From an uncultured Verrucomicrobia subdivision 3 bacterium (GTDB lineage: Bacteria > Verrucomicrobiota > Verrucomicrobiia > Limisphaerales > DASXHY01): a DNA stretch of 64,000 nt. The DNA lies in contig CALBZA010000072.1 of NCBI GenBank assembly GCA_937890005.1, positions 1 through 64,000 of the forward strand, in the 5' to 3' direction. The position numbers were made by a program, and so were the translations under genes. How positions within the stretch are numbered: the stretch's first letter is position 1; the number at the start of each line of letters is the position of its first letter. This document shows positions 17,167 through 25,380 of the stretch, one piece after another. The notes beneath the pieces are model-generated. The model was not told the origin of the DNA. It worked only from the letters and a program-made list of their open reading frames with translations, and ran no database searches.

Positions 17167-17732
17167 GTGCAGTTCGAAGATCTCAAGGCTTGGCAAAAGG
17201 CCAGAGAATTGACGAACGGCATCAACTGGATTTGCAAATGTTCTCCACTCCGGAACGACTTCGGTCTTCGGGATCAGCTTCGGCGAGCTGCGGTTTCGAC
17301 CATGTCCAATCTCGCCGAAGCTTCGAGCGCGCGGGTGAAGGAGAGAAATTGCAGTTATGGAACATCGCCCGGGCTTCCGCCGGTGAAGTGTTCGACGGAA
17401 CACAACCGGACATCCGCGCCATGAAATGTTCCCTCTCCCCGCAGCAAAGCGCGGGGAGAGGGTCAGGGAGAGGGGAGTTTAAGCTAAAAACCTCCTCTCC
17501 CCGGCCCTCTCCTCCGGCATTCGCTCGGAAGAGAGGGAGATGCGAGCATCACGCTTCGGCTGAATGCTTCATCATTTCCGATGTTGTGTTCAGTTGTGCC
17601 CAACTCTACGTCGTGCGGGACAATCAGCTTGCCGACACTGCTTCCATTGAAGAGTTGAAAGCGTTGGCGGTGGAAACAAGCGCACTCACCCAAAGCTTGA
17701 TCAACTCATTCAGCAAGCGCCGCAGGAACTGA
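17167..17732 (+). pseudogene. Four-helix-bundle protein (23S rRNA IVS family), broken
   Basis: The family starts FEDLKAWQKARELTN and continues FGLRDQLRRAAVSTMSNLAE, visible from GTG at 17167. At about 17320 the frame shifts: a missing G after GCCGAA turns the expected NLAEGFERAGEGEK into two frames, and the second frame resumes with SFERAGEGEKLQLWNIARASAGEV. About 205 bp of foreign sequence (17397-17601) then separates GEV from QLYVVRDNQLADTASIEELKAL, and the end ALTQSLINSFSKR is intact at 17732. The protein is usually ~120 residues. A ribosome-binding-like purine tract precedes the start. Both lesions would stop production of a normal protein. Confidence 0.82.
17397..17601. mobile_element. 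MITE-like element, copy A, inside the four-helix-bundle gene
   Basis: The insert has degenerate terminal inverted repeats, left ACACAACCGGACA and right TGTTCAGTTGTGCC (reverse complement GGCACAACTGAACA). Inside it carries CTCTCCCC...GGGGAGAG inverted segments. It shares CAACYGGACAYCCGC..CAT..A....GTTCCC, then GGGGAGAG, then CTGAATGCTTCAT and a GTGTTCAG end with copy B at 21813-21930. It has no coding capacity, so it would depend on a transposase elsewhere. Confidence 0.62.
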
Positions 17733-17761
17733 ATCCCAGACTTCGTCCTTACCCTTCCTCC

Positions 17762-18679
17762 ATGGAATCCCTCGTCGAAGATTTTCTCCAGTATTTGCGG
17801 CACGAACGCGGGCAGTCGGATAACACCGCGAGAACTTATTCGGCGTTGCTCGGAAACTTCGTCCGATGGGCCGCAGATCATGGGCTTCAAAGCTGGATGG
17901 AAGTTCAGCTGAAGGATCTGATGGCATTTCTCCAGCACGAACGCGAACGCCCTCGCCTCGACGATCCCGATTCCGGAAAAAAACTGAGCGGCGAAACGGT
18001 CTATCTGGAAATCGCCGCGCTGCGTGCTTTCTATCGCTTTGCAGAAACCGAAAAGCTGCTGCCCGCCAATGTCGCCGAACATCTTTCGCTGCCGCGCCGA
18101 TGGAAACGCCTCCCGAAGGCGTTGACCGATGAAGAAATCCAAAAGCTTCTTTTGCCGGAAGAACCCGCCGCTCCCGCAAGGCTCGCCGATCACGCCATTC
18201 TCGAGCTTGCCTACGCTTCGGGTCTGCGTCTGAGCGAACTTAAAAATCTTCGCATCGAACAACTGCATCTCGATTCCGGATTCATCAATGTGATCGGCAA
18301 AGGCAACAAGGAACGCGTGGTGCCGGTGGGACGGAAAGCAACCGAAGCGCTGAATCGTTATCTCCAGGGCGGCCGTCCGAAACTTGTCACCCGACGTTCA
18401 CCCGCAAATGTGTTTCTTACTTCCCGCGGAACGCCGTTCGCCGCGGTGACGTTGTGGAAGCGGATCAAGGACCGCGTCCGGCGTGCCGGCATCGAGCGAA
18501 ACATCACGCCCCACATGCTGCGACACAGCTTCGCAACGCACCTGTTGGAACACGGCGCGGATCTGCGCGTGATTCAGGAACTGCTTGGTCACGCAAACAT
18601 CAGCACCACCGAAATCTACACGCATGTGACCGGAAATCGTTTGCGCGACATCCATCGCCGGTTTCATCCACGGGCTTAA
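17762..18679 (+). CDS. xerD: Tyrosine recombinase XerC/XerD
   Basis: 305 residues, the normal length for Xer. N-terminal SAM-like core-binding domain (residues ~1-95: VEDFLQYLRHERGQSDNTARTYSALLGNF) and catalytic domain (~115-295). All catalytic residues are present: R156 in SGLRLSEL, K180 in IGKGNKERVVP, H251 and R254 in HMLRHSFATH, H277 in LLGHANISTTEIYTH and nucleophile Y286. Xer proteins resolve chromosome dimers at dif. It is closer to XerD than XerC in overall look, but the two cannot be safely separated here; an integrase role is less likely because flanks show no att site or phage genes. It follows the broken four-helix-bundle gene by 29 bp. Confidence 0.9.
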   Translation: MESLVEDFLQYLRHERGQSDNTARTYSALLGNFVRWAADHGLQSWMEVQLKDLMAFLQHERERPRLDDPDSGKKLSGETVYLEIAALRAFYRFAETEKLLPANVAEHLSLPRRWKRLPKALTDEEIQKLLLPEEPAAPARLADHAILELAYASGLRLSELKNLRIEQLHLDSGFINVIGKGNKERVVPVGRKATEALNRYLQGGRPKLVTRRSPANVFLTSRGTPFAAVTLWKRIKDRVRRAGIERNITPHMLRHSFATHLLEHGADLRVIQELLGHANISTTEIYTHVTGNRLRDIHRRFHPRA

Positions 18680-18788
18680 CAGGAACAGACATTTCGACAA
18701 GATCTTCACAAAGTCCCCTGTCCAAAAGGCCAAATAATTCCTTCCATTTGCCATTGCCAGCCACGGTTTCGCGGCTCAATGTCACGTC

Positions 18789-20288
18789 ATGAAACTGAAA
18801 CCTGCTTTCAAGGGGGTTGGGCTTCTGATTCTGCTGACAACCGTACTATCGACCTCCACCCTTCAAGCCGCGCGTGGCATTCCGCTGCGTTACAGCGCCG
18901 CTTCGGACATCACGAACGCCTACAAGGTTCAAATCGAACTGGTGGACGAATCGGGAACAAACACACTTTCCGGAAACCTGGTTCTGAGTGCCAGCGCCAC
19001 AGATTCGAACACAATCACGTTGTCGCTTCGCGGAAATCTCATCCCCAAACGTGTTGAAATGGCGCGGCGGCCGATGCCGATGATGGGACCGAGTTATCCG
19101 CGCTGGACATCGCCAATTCATCTCGCGGAGGGCGTCGAGATCGTGATCGATGAGCGCGGAAAGATCCTCTGCAGCGTGCAGGATCTTCCGCTTCCCGTTC
19201 CGCTGGGAAGCGTGGCGCAGCTGCTGATTCCTCCTCTTCCGGGTTCCAATGACAAAAAGTGGCAATCCACCGAACAGCTCGGAATTCTCGACGATCCTTA
19301 CACGCTCGGACCGTTCCGCGCCTACGTCGGCAATCCCGGAATGGGTGTGCCTTACTACGGCGGATTCAACCCACGGCAATCGCTCGCAATTTTATCGGGT
19401 GTTCGAACTTCGAATTTTGAGCTGGAATCGAACGATCCAAACAATCCGACGATCAAGATCGTTTCCAGTTTCAAAACCGATCTGAAGTCGCGTTCGGAAG
19501 CACGGATTCGTTCCAGCCTCACTGGAAAGATTTCTCTCAATCGCGAATCCGGCCTTCTTCGCGACTCCGAACTGAAATTCGAATCGACGAGTGAAACCGA
19601 CACGCTCACACGCCGCATGAACGGAACGGTTTCCATTCGTCTGCTCGAAGGCGCCGAACGGGATGGTGTGCTCGCCGCACCCATAATTGCCGGCAACCCT
19701 CCCGCCCGGAAATTCACCTCCGCGGAACTTCAGCAACTGTTGAACGAGGCGCAGTCCGACGATCCGGAAAAGGTGCGCAAAGCTGCCACGCAGTTTCAAA
19801 GCGCCGAACTGAGCGAAAGCACGCCCGAACTCATGAAACTCGCGGAGAACTGGGCCTTCGACGAGGATTACACGCTGAAATCCGCAGGCGCTCGCATCCT
19901 TGCCACATTCGCCACGCGCGAACAGGTTCCCCTCTTGTTGAAACTCTTGAAGCAGGACAATAGCGGAAATCGTTATCAGGTTCTCCAGGCCCTCGGCCGA
20001 TTGAAGGATCCGCAGGCCGCGCAGCCGATCGCCGATCTGATCGCGCGCGGCGCCGATCACTATCAGGCCGCTGAAGCACTTGCAAAACTCGGGCCCGAGG
20101 CCGAGCAACAGGCGCTCGAACTTCTTCAGCAGAAACACCTCCAGACACTCCGGTCTGCATGCACTGTGTTGAAAACAGTTGGGACGGAAAAAAGTCTGGA
20201 ACCGCTCAAAGCACTGATGATCGATCCTGATCAAAGCCTCAGTTCCGCAGCGAGCGAAGCCTATCGGACGATTCAGGCCCGGCTGTGA
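18789..20288 (+). CDS. Secreted protein with C-terminal HEAT repeats
   Basis: 499 residues. Residues 1-27 are a signal peptide (MKLKPAFKGVGLLILLTTVL, cut near LQAARG). Residues ~30-300 are mostly beta with no family that I recognise (contains VEIVIDERGKIL and SGLLRDSELKFES, perhaps a DUF-type domain that tests for a soluble marker of detergent-like lipoproteins). Residues ~305-499 are helical HEAT/PBS-lyase-type repeats: DDPEKVRKAATQFQSAE, VPLLLKLLKQDNSGNRYQVL, QALGRLKDPQAAQPIADLIA and AEALAKLGPEAEQQALELL. HEAT repeats usually bind proteins. Function is unknown; it is probably periplasmic. It is convergent with the Dabb gene. Confidence 0.78.
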   Translation: MKLKPAFKGVGLLILLTTVLSTSTLQAARGIPLRYSAASDITNAYKVQIELVDESGTNTLSGNLVLSASATDSNTITLSLRGNLIPKRVEMARRPMPMMGPSYPRWTSPIHLAEGVEIVIDERGKILCSVQDLPLPVPLGSVAQLLIPPLPGSNDKKWQSTEQLGILDDPYTLGPFRAYVGNPGMGVPYYGGFNPRQSLAILSGVRTSNFELESNDPNNPTIKIVSSFKTDLKSRSEARIRSSLTGKISLNRESGLLRDSELKFESTSETDTLTRRMNGTVSIRLLEGAERDGVLAAPIIAGNPPARKFTSAELQQLLNEAQSDDPEKVRKAATQFQSAELSESTPELMKLAENWAFDEDYTLKSAGARILATFATREQVPLLLKLLKQDNSGNRYQVLQALGRLKDPQAAQPIADLIARGADHYQAAEALAKLGPEAEQQALELLQQKHLQTLRSACTVLKTVGTEKSLEPLKALMIDPDQSLSSAASEAYRTIQARL

Positions 20289-20300
20289 GCTGGAATATTC

Positions 20301-20335
20301 GGCCGTAGCAGCGCGCCGGGATCGTTGCTACAGCC
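20301..20335. terminator. Hairpin between convergent genes
   Basis: GGCCGTAGCA (20301-20310) pairs with TGCTACAGCC (20326-20335) over 10 bp with one G-T pair and a 15-base loop. It lies between the convergent HEAT-repeat and Dabb genes. There is no strong T-run on either side, so it is only a candidate bidirectional terminator. Confidence 0.45.
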
Positions 20336-20350
20336 GGACGAAATCAATTC

Positions 20351-20650
20351 CTACTCGAAGTCGTAAACGGTGACTTTCTTGACGTAAACCTTCACGCATT
20401 TCTCCACGAACTCGATGTGGAGCGGGTGAACCTGATAATCGTCCTGCGCCTGTTTGTTTTCGAACACCGTGTTGAGCGCGATCTGATAGGTCTGATCCAC
20501 CACCGGCCGATGGCTCCCAACCATTTTGCCGATGTGAAAATGCTGAATGCCCGGAATCGGCTTCAGATATTTCTGCGCGCCGGCCATCACTTCATCCACG
20601 GCATTTGGTTTCTCGGGATCCGTCCAGAAAATGACAACGTGTGAGAACAT
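20351..20650 (-). CDS. Dabb-family (stress-responsive alpha-beta barrel) protein
   Basis: 99 residues, the normal size of a single Dabb domain. It begins MFSHVVIFWTD (typical start with H3-V in the first strand), has IPGIQHFHIGKMVGSHRPVV and ends DDYQVHPLHIEFVEKCVKVY, the YQ.HP.H..FV motif that marks the family. Dabb proteins form dimeric ferredoxin-like barrels; some are stress-induced, others catalyse cyclisation or monooxygenation. The particular reaction cannot be inferred. It is a single gene, convergent with the HEAT-repeat gene. Confidence 0.88.
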   Translation of the reverse strand: MFSHVVIFWTDPEKPNAVDEVMAGAQKYLKPIPGIQHFHIGKMVGSHRPVVDQTYQIALNTVFENKQAQDDYQVHPLHIEFVEKCVKVYVKKVTVYDFE

Positions 20651-20854
20651 GGACCGAATGATATGGGAGAAGTTATCAGTTGTCAGTGTTCAGTTGGCAG
20701 TTGGAAAAACGAAAACGGAAAGCTGAAATTTGAAAGCTGAAAAACTGAAACCGCGAAACTCAGAACTTAAAATTCAAAACTCAAAACTGATAATTGTAAT
20801 AAGCCTGAATTTCACTTTCGCCTCATTTGGTTTTCGTGTTTAGTTCCCGGCTTT

Positions 20855-21784
20855 ATGAGCAAAACAGCATTGTTGTTCGCAGGACAGGGCGCGCAGGTGG
20901 TCGGAATGGGAAAAGATCTCGCCGCACAGTTCCCCGAAGCCAAAGCGTGGTTCGACCGCGCCAACAGCGCACTCGGTTATGATCTCACCTCGATCTGCTT
21001 CGACGGACCGGAAGCGGAACTGACCAAGACCGAAAATGCGCAGCCCGGAATTTTCCTGGTCAGCTGGGTTGCGTTCGAACTGCTCAAAGCCCGCGTTCCA
21101 TCGCTCTCCTTTCAGGCAACAGCGGGATTGTCCCTTGGTGAGTTCACGGCACTGACCGCCGCGGGCGTGATGAATTTCGAAGACGGCCTGCGCGTGGTTC
21201 GCCAGCGCGGACGTTTCATGCAGGAGGCCTGCGACGTCACCAAAGGCGGCATGGCAGCCATCATCGGTCTTGACGAAGCTCCCACCCGCGAAGTCTGCGC
21301 AGAAGCGGGTGTCGTTCTCGCGAATCTCAATTGTCCCGGACAGCTGGTGATCTCCGGCGAAGCAGAAAAGATCAACAAAGCCTGTGAACTCGCCAAATCA
21401 AAAGGCGCCAAACGCGCCCTGCCGCTCACTGTGGCCGGCGCTTATCATTCGCCGCTCATGGCCAGCGCGCAGCCGAAACTTCAGAGCGAACTTTCAAAAG
21501 TGTCCCTGCTCGCGCCGAACGTCCCGGTCATTTCAAACGTCACCGCCCAGCCTCACACCAGCGCGCCTGAAATTGCAGCGCGCATGGTCGAACAGGTCAC
21601 TTCTTCCGTGCGCTGGGAGGAATCGATGCGTTACCTGCTCGCGCAAGGATTCACGCGGTTCATCGAACTCGGACCCGGCACAGCGCTGAGCGGTTTCATG
21701 AAGCGCATCGACAAGTCCGCACAGATGCTGAATGTCGCCGACGCAGCCAGCCTTGAAGCGACAGTCAAAGCGCTGACGGCCTGA
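20855..21784 (+). CDS. fabD: Malonyl-CoA:ACP transacylase
   Basis: 309 residues, typical FabD length. It moves malonyl from CoA to acyl carrier protein for fatty-acid chain extension. Key features are the N-terminal LLFAGQGAQVVGMG (oxyanion Gln), the nucleophile elbow GLSLGEFTAL (Ser), the malonate-binding Arg in VVRQRGRFMQEA, and the catalytic His in GAYHSPLM. The C-terminal ELGPGTALSGFMKRI matches. It is first in a fabD-fabG-acpP-fabF cluster on the plus strand. The ~200 bp upstream contain simple AAACTGA/AAACTC-type repeats. Confidence 0.95.
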   Translation: MSKTALLFAGQGAQVVGMGKDLAAQFPEAKAWFDRANSALGYDLTSICFDGPEAELTKTENAQPGIFLVSWVAFELLKARVPSLSFQATAGLSLGEFTALTAAGVMNFEDGLRVVRQRGRFMQEACDVTKGGMAAIIGLDEAPTREVCAEAGVVLANLNCPGQLVISGEAEKINKACELAKSKGAKRALPLTVAGAYHSPLMASAQPKLQSELSKVSLLAPNVPVISNVTAQPHTSAPEIAARMVEQVTSSVRWEESMRYLLAQGFTRFIELGPGTALSGFMKRIDKSAQMLNVADAASLEATVKALTA

Positions 21785-21812
21785 CAATTTCCACGTGAAC
21801 ACGATTGAATTT

Positions 21813-21930
21813 GGGCGCAACTGGACACCCGCCATAACCCGTTCCCCTTCCCCGAAGCGAAGCGAAGCGCGGGGAGAGTGGATTTTGAACTGAATGCTTC
21901 ATTCATTCTGGTGTGTGTTCAGCTGCGCCC
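21813..21930. mobile_element. MITE-like element, copy B, between fabD and fabG
   Basis: About 118 bp bounded by GGGCGCAACTGGACAC and GTGTTCAGCTGCGCCC, which are inverted repeats of 16 bp with two mismatches. A TGAATTT lies just before the left end and again 2 bp after the right end, a possible target duplication. Internal CGAAGCGAAGCG and GCGGGGAGAG, and the CTGAATGCTTCAT segment, match copy A at 17397-17601. It sits between two genes of the fab operon and could affect readthrough. Confidence 0.62.
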
Positions 21931-21988
21931 TCTGAATTTGTTTCTTTGAATCCGTGTTCGATCTGTGTTTCATCTGAGCCCTGAATTT

Positions 21989-22732
21989 ATGAGCCAACTT
22001 GCCAATCAGATCGCAGTGGTCACCGGCGCAGGACGCGGCATCGGCCGCGCCATCGCCCTGAAGTTCGCCAGCGAAGGCGCGGATGTCGTCTGCGTTTCGC
22101 GCACTCAGGAGAATTCCGAAAAGGTTGCGAATGAAGTCCGCGCACTCGGCCGCAAAGCCTGGGCGCACGCGGTGGACGTGTCCGATTCCGCCGCGGTGAG
22201 CGCCGCTGCGGAGAAGATTCTGGCCGACTGCGGCAAGGTGGACATTCTCGTCAACAACGCCGGTGTCACCAAGGACGGCTTGCTCATGCGCATGAGCGAC
22301 GCCGATTGGGACACGGTGCTGAACACGAATCTCAAAGGCGCGTTCCTGCTCACCAAGGCATTCACGCGCCAGTTCGCGAAACAACGTTCCGGCCGGATCA
22401 TCAATGTGGCTTCGGTCATTGGCCTGATCGGCAATGCCGGACAGGCGAACTACGCGGCGAGCAAGGCCGGCCTGATCGGCTTCACGCAATCCGTCGCGCG
22501 CGAACTCGCCGGACGCGGCGTGACCTGCAACGCATTGGCGCCAGGTTTCATCGAAACCGACATGACCGCCGTCCTCAATGACGAGTTGAAGGCGGAACTG
22601 TTGAAGAAAATTCCGCTGAACAGTTTCGGCAAGGCGGAGGACATCGCGCATGCGGCGCTTTTCCTCGCGAGCCCCGGCGCCAGATACATCACGGGACAGG
22701 TGCTGACTGTCGATGGCGGCATGGTGATGTGA
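21989..22732 (+). CDS. fabG: 3-oxoacyl-ACP reductase
   Basis: 247 residues from ATG at 21989; the open frame to 21965 adds an unneeded leader. It is a classical short-chain dehydrogenase: NADPH loop TGAGRGIGRA, NNAG in LVNNAGVTKDGL, catalytic Ser in NVASVIGLIGNAGQ, and the YAASK pair in ANYAASKAGLIGF. APGFIETDMT and the C-terminal YITGQVLTVDGGMVM are typical FabG. It reduces 3-oxoacyl-ACP with NADPH. It lies between fabD and acpP; the MITE-like element separates it from fabD. Confidence 0.95.
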   Translation: MSQLANQIAVVTGAGRGIGRAIALKFASEGADVVCVSRTQENSEKVANEVRALGRKAWAHAVDVSDSAAVSAAAEKILADCGKVDILVNNAGVTKDGLLMRMSDADWDTVLNTNLKGAFLLTKAFTRQFAKQRSGRIINVASVIGLIGNAGQANYAASKAGLIGFTQSVARELAGRGVTCNALAPGFIETDMTAVLNDELKAELLKKIPLNSFGKAEDIAHAALFLASPGARYITGQVLTVDGGMVM

Positions 22733-22838
22733 GTGGAAAAAACTGCCGTTGCGATACGAAAATTTCCTGCAAAGAAAGGCTGATCACTTCGCCACAAAAG
22801 TGCTTCCGCTCAATAAAGAAAAATCTGTGAATCGGGGC

Positions 22839-22867
22839 TTGACGCCCCCTTCACCGTGGCATAGACA
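22839..22867 (+). promoter_or_regulatory. Candidate sigma-70-type promoter for acpP
   Basis: TTGACG (22839-22844) and TAGACA (22862-22867) are separated by 17 bp, and lie 33 bp upstream of the acpP start. The -35 box is close to consensus and the -10 box is weak. A separate acpP promoter is common because acyl carrier protein is needed in large amounts. A GGAGA ribosome binding site is at 22890-22894. Confidence 0.45.
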
Positions 22868-22899
22868 CACTGCAAAAAGAACGAGAACCGGAGAAAACC

Positions 22900-23142
22900 A
22901 TGGCTGAAAAAACTATTGAACAGCGAGTAAAAGATATCATTGTCGAGCAGCTGGGCGTGAATGCCGACCAGGTCACACCCGAAGCCAAGTTCATCGAAGA
23001 CTTGGGCGCTGACTCACTCGACACTGTGGAATTGGTCATGGCACTCGAAGAAGAATTCGGCAACGAGATCCCGGACGAACAGGCTGAAAAACTTCAAAGT
23101 GTCGGCGACGTCATCAAGTATATCGAAGACACCCAGAAGTAA
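22900..23142 (+). CDS. acpP: Acyl carrier protein
   Basis: 80 residues, the usual size and acidity. The phosphopantetheine site is Ser39 in DLGADSLDTVELVM. Helix 1 (IEQRVKDIIVEQLGV) and the helix-2/3 region EEEFGNEIPDEQAEKLQSVGDVIKYI are standard. It carries the growing acyl chain between FabD, FabG and FabF. It has its own GGAGA ribosome binding site and is followed at once by a strong terminator hairpin, so it may be expressed above its neighbours. Confidence 0.97.
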   Translation: MAEKTIEQRVKDIIVEQLGVNADQVTPEAKFIEDLGADSLDTVELVMALEEEFGNEIPDEQAEKLQSVGDVIKYIEDTQK

Positions 23143-23161
23143 TTGTCAGTAGTAACCTTTC

Positions 23162-23206
23162 GGGGCGGCTTGAACTGGCATCAGCTTGAGCTGCCCCTTT
23201 TCTTTT
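23162..23206 (+). terminator. Rho-independent terminator after acpP
   Basis: GGGGCGGCTTGA (23162-23173) pairs with TGAGCTGCCCC (23187-23197), with one mismatch and one extra base, followed by TTTTCTTTT. It lies between acpP and fabF (start 23217), so it may end acpP mRNA or only reduce readthrough into fabF. Confidence 0.75.
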
Positions 23207-23216
23207 AGTTTCAATT

Positions 23217-24476
23217 ATGGCCAGCAACTGGACAGAGCGTAGAGTCGTCATCACCGGACTGGGACTTGTCACCCCCATCGGCACCGATGTGGATGTTTTC
23301 TGGAACAACCTCCTCAATGCTCAATGCGGCGTGGATCGAATCACCGCCTTCGACGCCTCCGCTTACGACACCCAGATTGCAGCCCAGGTAAAAGAGTTTG
23401 ATCCCGCACCCGCGTTTCCTTCACCGAAGGAAGTCCGCCGCACGGATCGCTACTCGCAGTTTGGCGTGTATGCCGGCTGGAAAGCGCTGAAGGATTCCGG
23501 TCTCGATCTCACGAAGAGCAACCCCGACGAAGTCGGCGCATTCATCGGATCCGGCATCGGCGGCCTGCAGACCACCAGCGAGCAATTGAAGGTCCTGCTC
23601 GAACGCGGGCCCGGACGCCTTTCCCCTTTCATGATTCCAATGCTGATCTCGAACATGGCTTCGGGATTGGTCTCCATGTATTACAACCTGCGCGGTCCGA
23701 ACTACGCCACCTGCTCCGCCTGCGCCACGGCGAACCATGCACTCGGAGAGGCCTGGCGCACGATCAAGATGGGCGACGCAAACGTGATGCTCGCGGGCGG
23801 TGCTGAAGCGGCGATCGTTCCGGTCGGCATTGGCGGTTTCTGCGCCATGAAAGCCATGAGCACGCGCAACGACGATCCCAAGCGCGCTTCGCGTCCGTTT
23901 GACAAGGATCGCGATGGATTCGTGATGGGCGAAGGCGCGGGTGTTCTTGTTCTTGAGGAACTCGAACACGCCAAAGCCCGCGGTGCACGCATCTACGCGG
24001 AACTGGCTGGCTACGGAAACACCGCCGACGCACATCATCTCACCGCGCCGTCACCCGGCGGCGAGGGCGCAGGCCGCTGCATGAAAATGGCGCTGCGCAA
24101 TGCGGGCCTCAACACAACCGACATTTCCTACATAAACGCCCACGGTACTTCGACACCGCAGGGAGACATCGCTGAAACCGAAGCAATCAAATCCGTTTTC
24201 GGTGAACACGCCCGCAAGCTCGTCGTCAGCTCCACGAAGGGCGCCACAGGCCACATGCTCGGTGCAGCCGGTGCGGTGGAGATGATCGCCTGCGTCAAAG
24301 CGATTCAGACCGACATGGTCCCGCCGACGATCAATATCGAGAACCAGGACGCGGCGTGTGATCTCGATTACGTCGCAAACACAGCGCGTTCGTGGAAGGT
24401 GAACGCCATCGTGAACAACTCATTCGGTTTCGGAGGCCACAACGCTTCCGTGATCGCGAAGAAATTTGTCGGATAA
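23217..24476 (+). CDS. fabF: 3-oxoacyl-ACP synthase II (KAS II)
   Basis: 419 residues, normal for FabF. It condenses malonyl-ACP with acyl-ACP. The catalytic triad is visible: Cys in ATCSACATANHALGEAW, first His in SYINAHGTSTPQGD, second His in STKGATGHMLGAAGAVE; the conserved Lys lies in the same STKG segment. The start RRVVITGLGLVTPIG and the end NAIVNNSFGFGGHNAS are diagnostic. The ATG lies 10 bases after the acpP terminator T-run. It is the last gene of the fab cluster and converges with pyrF. Confidence 0.96.
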   Translation: MASNWTERRVVITGLGLVTPIGTDVDVFWNNLLNAQCGVDRITAFDASAYDTQIAAQVKEFDPAPAFPSPKEVRRTDRYSQFGVYAGWKALKDSGLDLTKSNPDEVGAFIGSGIGGLQTTSEQLKVLLERGPGRLSPFMIPMLISNMASGLVSMYYNLRGPNYATCSACATANHALGEAWRTIKMGDANVMLAGGAEAAIVPVGIGGFCAMKAMSTRNDDPKRASRPFDKDRDGFVMGEGAGVLVLEELEHAKARGARIYAELAGYGNTADAHHLTAPSPGGEGAGRCMKMALRNAGLNTTDISYINAHGTSTPQGDIAETEAIKSVFGEHARKLVVSSTKGATGHMLGAAGAVEMIACVKAIQTDMVPPTINIENQDAACDLDYVANTARSWKVNAIVNNSFGFGGHNASVIAKKFVG

Positions 24477-24534
24477 CGGCGGAGTGATCTGACAAGAGTT
24501 TGGCTCGCACAACGCACGCGATTCGCCTGTCCGG

Positions 24535-25248
24535 TCAGCGGAGCGATTCCAATATCTTTTCCGCCGCTTCCCGAGGATTCTCCGCCGCAGAAATTGGACG
24601 CCCGATCACCAGCCAATTGGCACCCGCCTGAATTGCCTCCCGCGGAGACAGCGTGCGTTTCTGGTCGTCGGCCTTCTCCGCGCCTGTGCGAATTCCCGGC
24701 GTCACCAGCTGTACTTCAGCCGGAAGAATCTGCCGCAGACGCACGATTTCCAGCGGCGAGCAAACGAGTCCTCTCAGGCCGGATTTCACCGCCAGCGATG
24801 CGAGCCGTTCCACCTGCTTTCCGACGTCATTGCCCAGACCAAGTTCCGCCAATCCGTTTCCGTCCATGCTGGTCAGCACCGTGACGCCAAGGACCAGCGG
24901 GGCATTGCGACCGGATTGAAGCGCTGTTTCCTGGGCGGACTTCTCCGCCGCGCGCATCATTTCCGATCCGCCGCTCGTGTGAATCGTCAGCATTTGAACA
25001 TCGAGTCGCACCGCGGACGCCACCGCCTTCGCCACGGTGTTCGGAATGTCGTGAAATTTCAGGTCGAGGAACACCGCGGCGCCGGTGTCGCGGACGCGTT
25101 TGACGATGTCAGGCCCGGCTGCTGTGAAAAGTTCCTTGCCGATCTTGAACGCACCGACAGCCGGCGCGATCTGTTGCGCCAGGTCCAGTGCCTTTTCCAC
25201 CGAGGGAACGTCGAGGGCGGCGATGATTGGATTTCGCATGGCGGACAT
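24535..25248 (-). CDS. pyrF: Orotidine 5'-phosphate decarboxylase
   Basis: 237 residues, class I bacterial size. It converts OMP to UMP in pyrimidine synthesis. Diagnostic segments are IIAALDVPS, KIGKELFTAAGPDIV (substrate Lys), the catalytic DLKFHDIPNTVA (Lys-Asp network), and the end VTPGIRTG and LVIGRPISAAENP. Start at 25248 or the in-frame ATG at 25239. It is a lone gene, convergent with fabF and divergent from the host-attachment-like gene. Confidence 0.94.
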   Translation of the reverse strand: MSAMRNPIIAALDVPSVEKALDLAQQIAPAVGAFKIGKELFTAAGPDIVKRVRDTGAAVFLDLKFHDIPNTVAKAVASAVRLDVQMLTIHTSGGSEMMRAAEKSAQETALQSGRNAPLVLGVTVLTSMDGNGLAELGLGNDVGKQVERLASLAVKSGLRGLVCSPLEIVRLRQILPAEVQLVTPGIRTGAEKADDQKRTLSPREAIQAGANWLVIGRPISAAENPREAAEKILESLR

Positions 25249-25380
25249 TCAAGCCGCATGCAGACTTTTCACAAGTTAATTGAAGAAAATCGCTTCTGCC
25301 TTTTGCCCGGTCCGGATCACGGTGCTAGATTCCATCACCCATCGGACAAACGTCCAGGGGAGCAAACCAACCAAGAGGAT

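Noticed and set aside
24916..25380. N-terminal extension of the host-attachment-like gene
   Set aside because: Antisense to pyrF; the family start and ribosome binding site are at 25381.
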